Shown: in pieces, positions 63,342 through 64,000 of the stretch
Numbering within the stretch: position 1 is the first letter of the stretch
Layout: the number at the start of each line of letters is the position of its first letter
NCBI RefSeq assembly: GCF_003258515.1
Contig: NZ_QGEH01000001.1
Location: 1,798,001-1,862,000, forward strand
From: Marinobacter bohaiensis
Lineage (GTDB): Bacteria > Pseudomonadota > Gammaproteobacteria > Pseudomonadales > Oleiphilaceae
Length of the DNA: 64,000 nt
Direction of reading: 5' to 3'
The notes under the pieces: generated by a model
What the model was told of the DNA's origin: nothing
The model's input: the letters and a program-made list of their open reading frames with translations, nothing else
The model's database searches: none
Translations under genes and position numbers: made by a program

Positions 63342-64000
63342 TCAGGACTGTTGCAGATCGGCCAGCTTGCGGCGGGCTTCGTTGCCGATTTCGCCTTCGA
63401 CGTCGGCGATAGCGGAGTAGTACTGGACCGCTTCGTCCTTGCGTCCCTGCCTGGCGGCGATATCGCCCAGTCGCAGGTAGGCGATGGAGGTCGGGACCAC
63501 ATCGTTGGCCGCTTTCAGGTCAGCCTGTGCGGCATCCAACTGGTCCGCGTCGAGGTAGCCCAGGCCGCGGTGGATGCGGTAGCTGAACATCTCGGGGTAG
63601 AGTGAAACCGCTTTGTCGAAATCCTTCAGTGCGGCCGTGGACTTGTCCTGCTCCTCAAGAATCTGTCCGCGAAGCACGTAAAAGGCGGGCTCGTTGGGTT
63701 CGATACGAATGGCTTCGTTGATTTTCTTCAGCGCGCCGTCCAGGTTTTCGGCCTGCGCCATTTCCAGGGCCTTTTCCTGAGCGTCGTAGGCCGGTTGCTT
63801 GCTACGCAGGTAGGCCAGGTGGTTGCTGTACTCCTGCTTGCCGCGGAAGCCGCCCGGGTTGCCCAGTTCGTCGACCAGGGCCTGGTTGGCGTTGACGCGC
63901 TCCTGCGAAGGCGGGTGGGAGGCGAACAGGCCGTCGACCCAGCTGGCGTTCTGCCCCTCCGACAGCTTTACGAAGATTCTCTGCAGTTCCACCGCAGCCT
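63342..64000 (-). CDS. M48-family metalloprotease with C-terminal TPR repeats, partial
   Basis: The 5' part runs off the window, so only about the last 219 residues are seen. The segment LFASHPPSQERV is the end of an M48 (Oma1/BepA-like) peptidase domain, and it is followed by TPR repeats (for example ALEMAQAENLDGALKKINEAIRIEPNEPAFY). E. coli BepA has this order and degrades stalled outer-membrane proteins in the periplasm. The HExxH site lies outside the window. The apparent GTG at 63992 is probably internal. Confidence 0.8.
   Translation of the reverse strand, partial: AAVELQRIFVKLSEGQNASWVDGLFASHPPSQERVNANQALVDELGNPGGFRGKQEYSNHLAYLRSKQPAYDAQEKALEMAQAENLDGALKKINEAIRIEPNEPAFYVLRGQILEEQDKSTAALKDFDKAVSLYPEMFSYRIHRGLGYLDADQLDAAQADLKAANDVVPTSIAYLRLGDIAARQGRKDEAVQYYSAIADVEGEIGNEARRKLADLQQS

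Overview
The window is a 64 kb stretch of a moderately GC-rich gammaproteobacterial chromosome, densely coding and apparently free of insertion sequences, phage genes and CRISPR arrays. Gene order points to the Pseudomonadales/Marinobacter side of the class. The series acnB, miaE, lpxH, ppiB, glnS, cysS, folD, tRNAs, tig, clpP, clpX, lon, hupB, ppiD closely resembles the Pseudomonas aeruginosa chromosome. nuoC and nuoD are fused, and a finR-like LysR gene is divergent from fpr. A marine or halophilic relative such as Marinobacter is my inference; no species can be named from sequence alone.

Layout. (1) 1-5.2 kb: fatty-acid and cell-envelope cluster, fabD (3' end only), fabG, acpP, fabF, pabC, mltG, tmk. 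The holB and pilZ genes that follow tmk in pseudomonads are absent. (2) 5.4-15 kb: accessory block. It holds a DUF2235 alpha/beta hydrolase with a C-terminal PilZ (cyclic-di-GMP binding) domain, an AraC regulator, the proline symporter putP behind a 580-bp leader, a TAXI-type TRAP transporter (receptor plus fused 4TM/12TM permease), a TauE/SafE permease and an MDR quinone oxidoreductase. (3) 15.1-30 kb: complete respiratory complex I operon, nuoA, B, CD, E, F, G, H, I, J, K, L, M, N, mostly with 4-bp stop/start overlaps. (4) 30-44 kb: ychJ-like SEC-C protein, acnB, miaE, finR-like/fpr, lpxH, ppiB, glnS, cysS, malate synthase G, folD. (5) 44.1-44.7 kb: tRNA-Pro, Arg, His and Leu behind a strong promoter. 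(6) 44.9-54.1 kb: protein folding and proteolysis, tig, clpP, clpX, lon, hupB, ppiD. (7) 54.3-63.2 kb: carbohydrate block, a lipoprotein pullulanase and a maltoporin, then hexR divergent from zwf-pgl-eda, with two HexR-like operators between them. (8) The window ends inside an M48 peptidase with TPR repeats.

How the genes work together. Pullulanase would debranch alpha-glucans at the cell surface, and the maltoporin would admit maltodextrins. zwf-pgl-eda carry glucose 6-phosphate carbon through the Entner-Doudoroff branch under HexR control. AcnB and malate synthase feed the TCA and glyoxylate routes, and complex I oxidises the NADH. PutP and the TRAP system import organic solutes. Trigger factor, ClpXP, Lon, HU and PpiD form the quality-control block, with a near-consensus heat-shock promoter in front of clpP.

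The most unusual object is the DUF2235-PilZ fusion at 5445-6773. It keeps both the hydrolase Ser/Asp/His motifs and the RxxxR and DxSxxG cyclic-di-GMP motifs, and so looks like a second-messenger-controlled lipase or esterase. Other unexplained structure includes two perfect palindromes in the putP leader, a 10-bp inverted repeat in the acnB leader, and a hupB promoter embedded in an inverted repeat.
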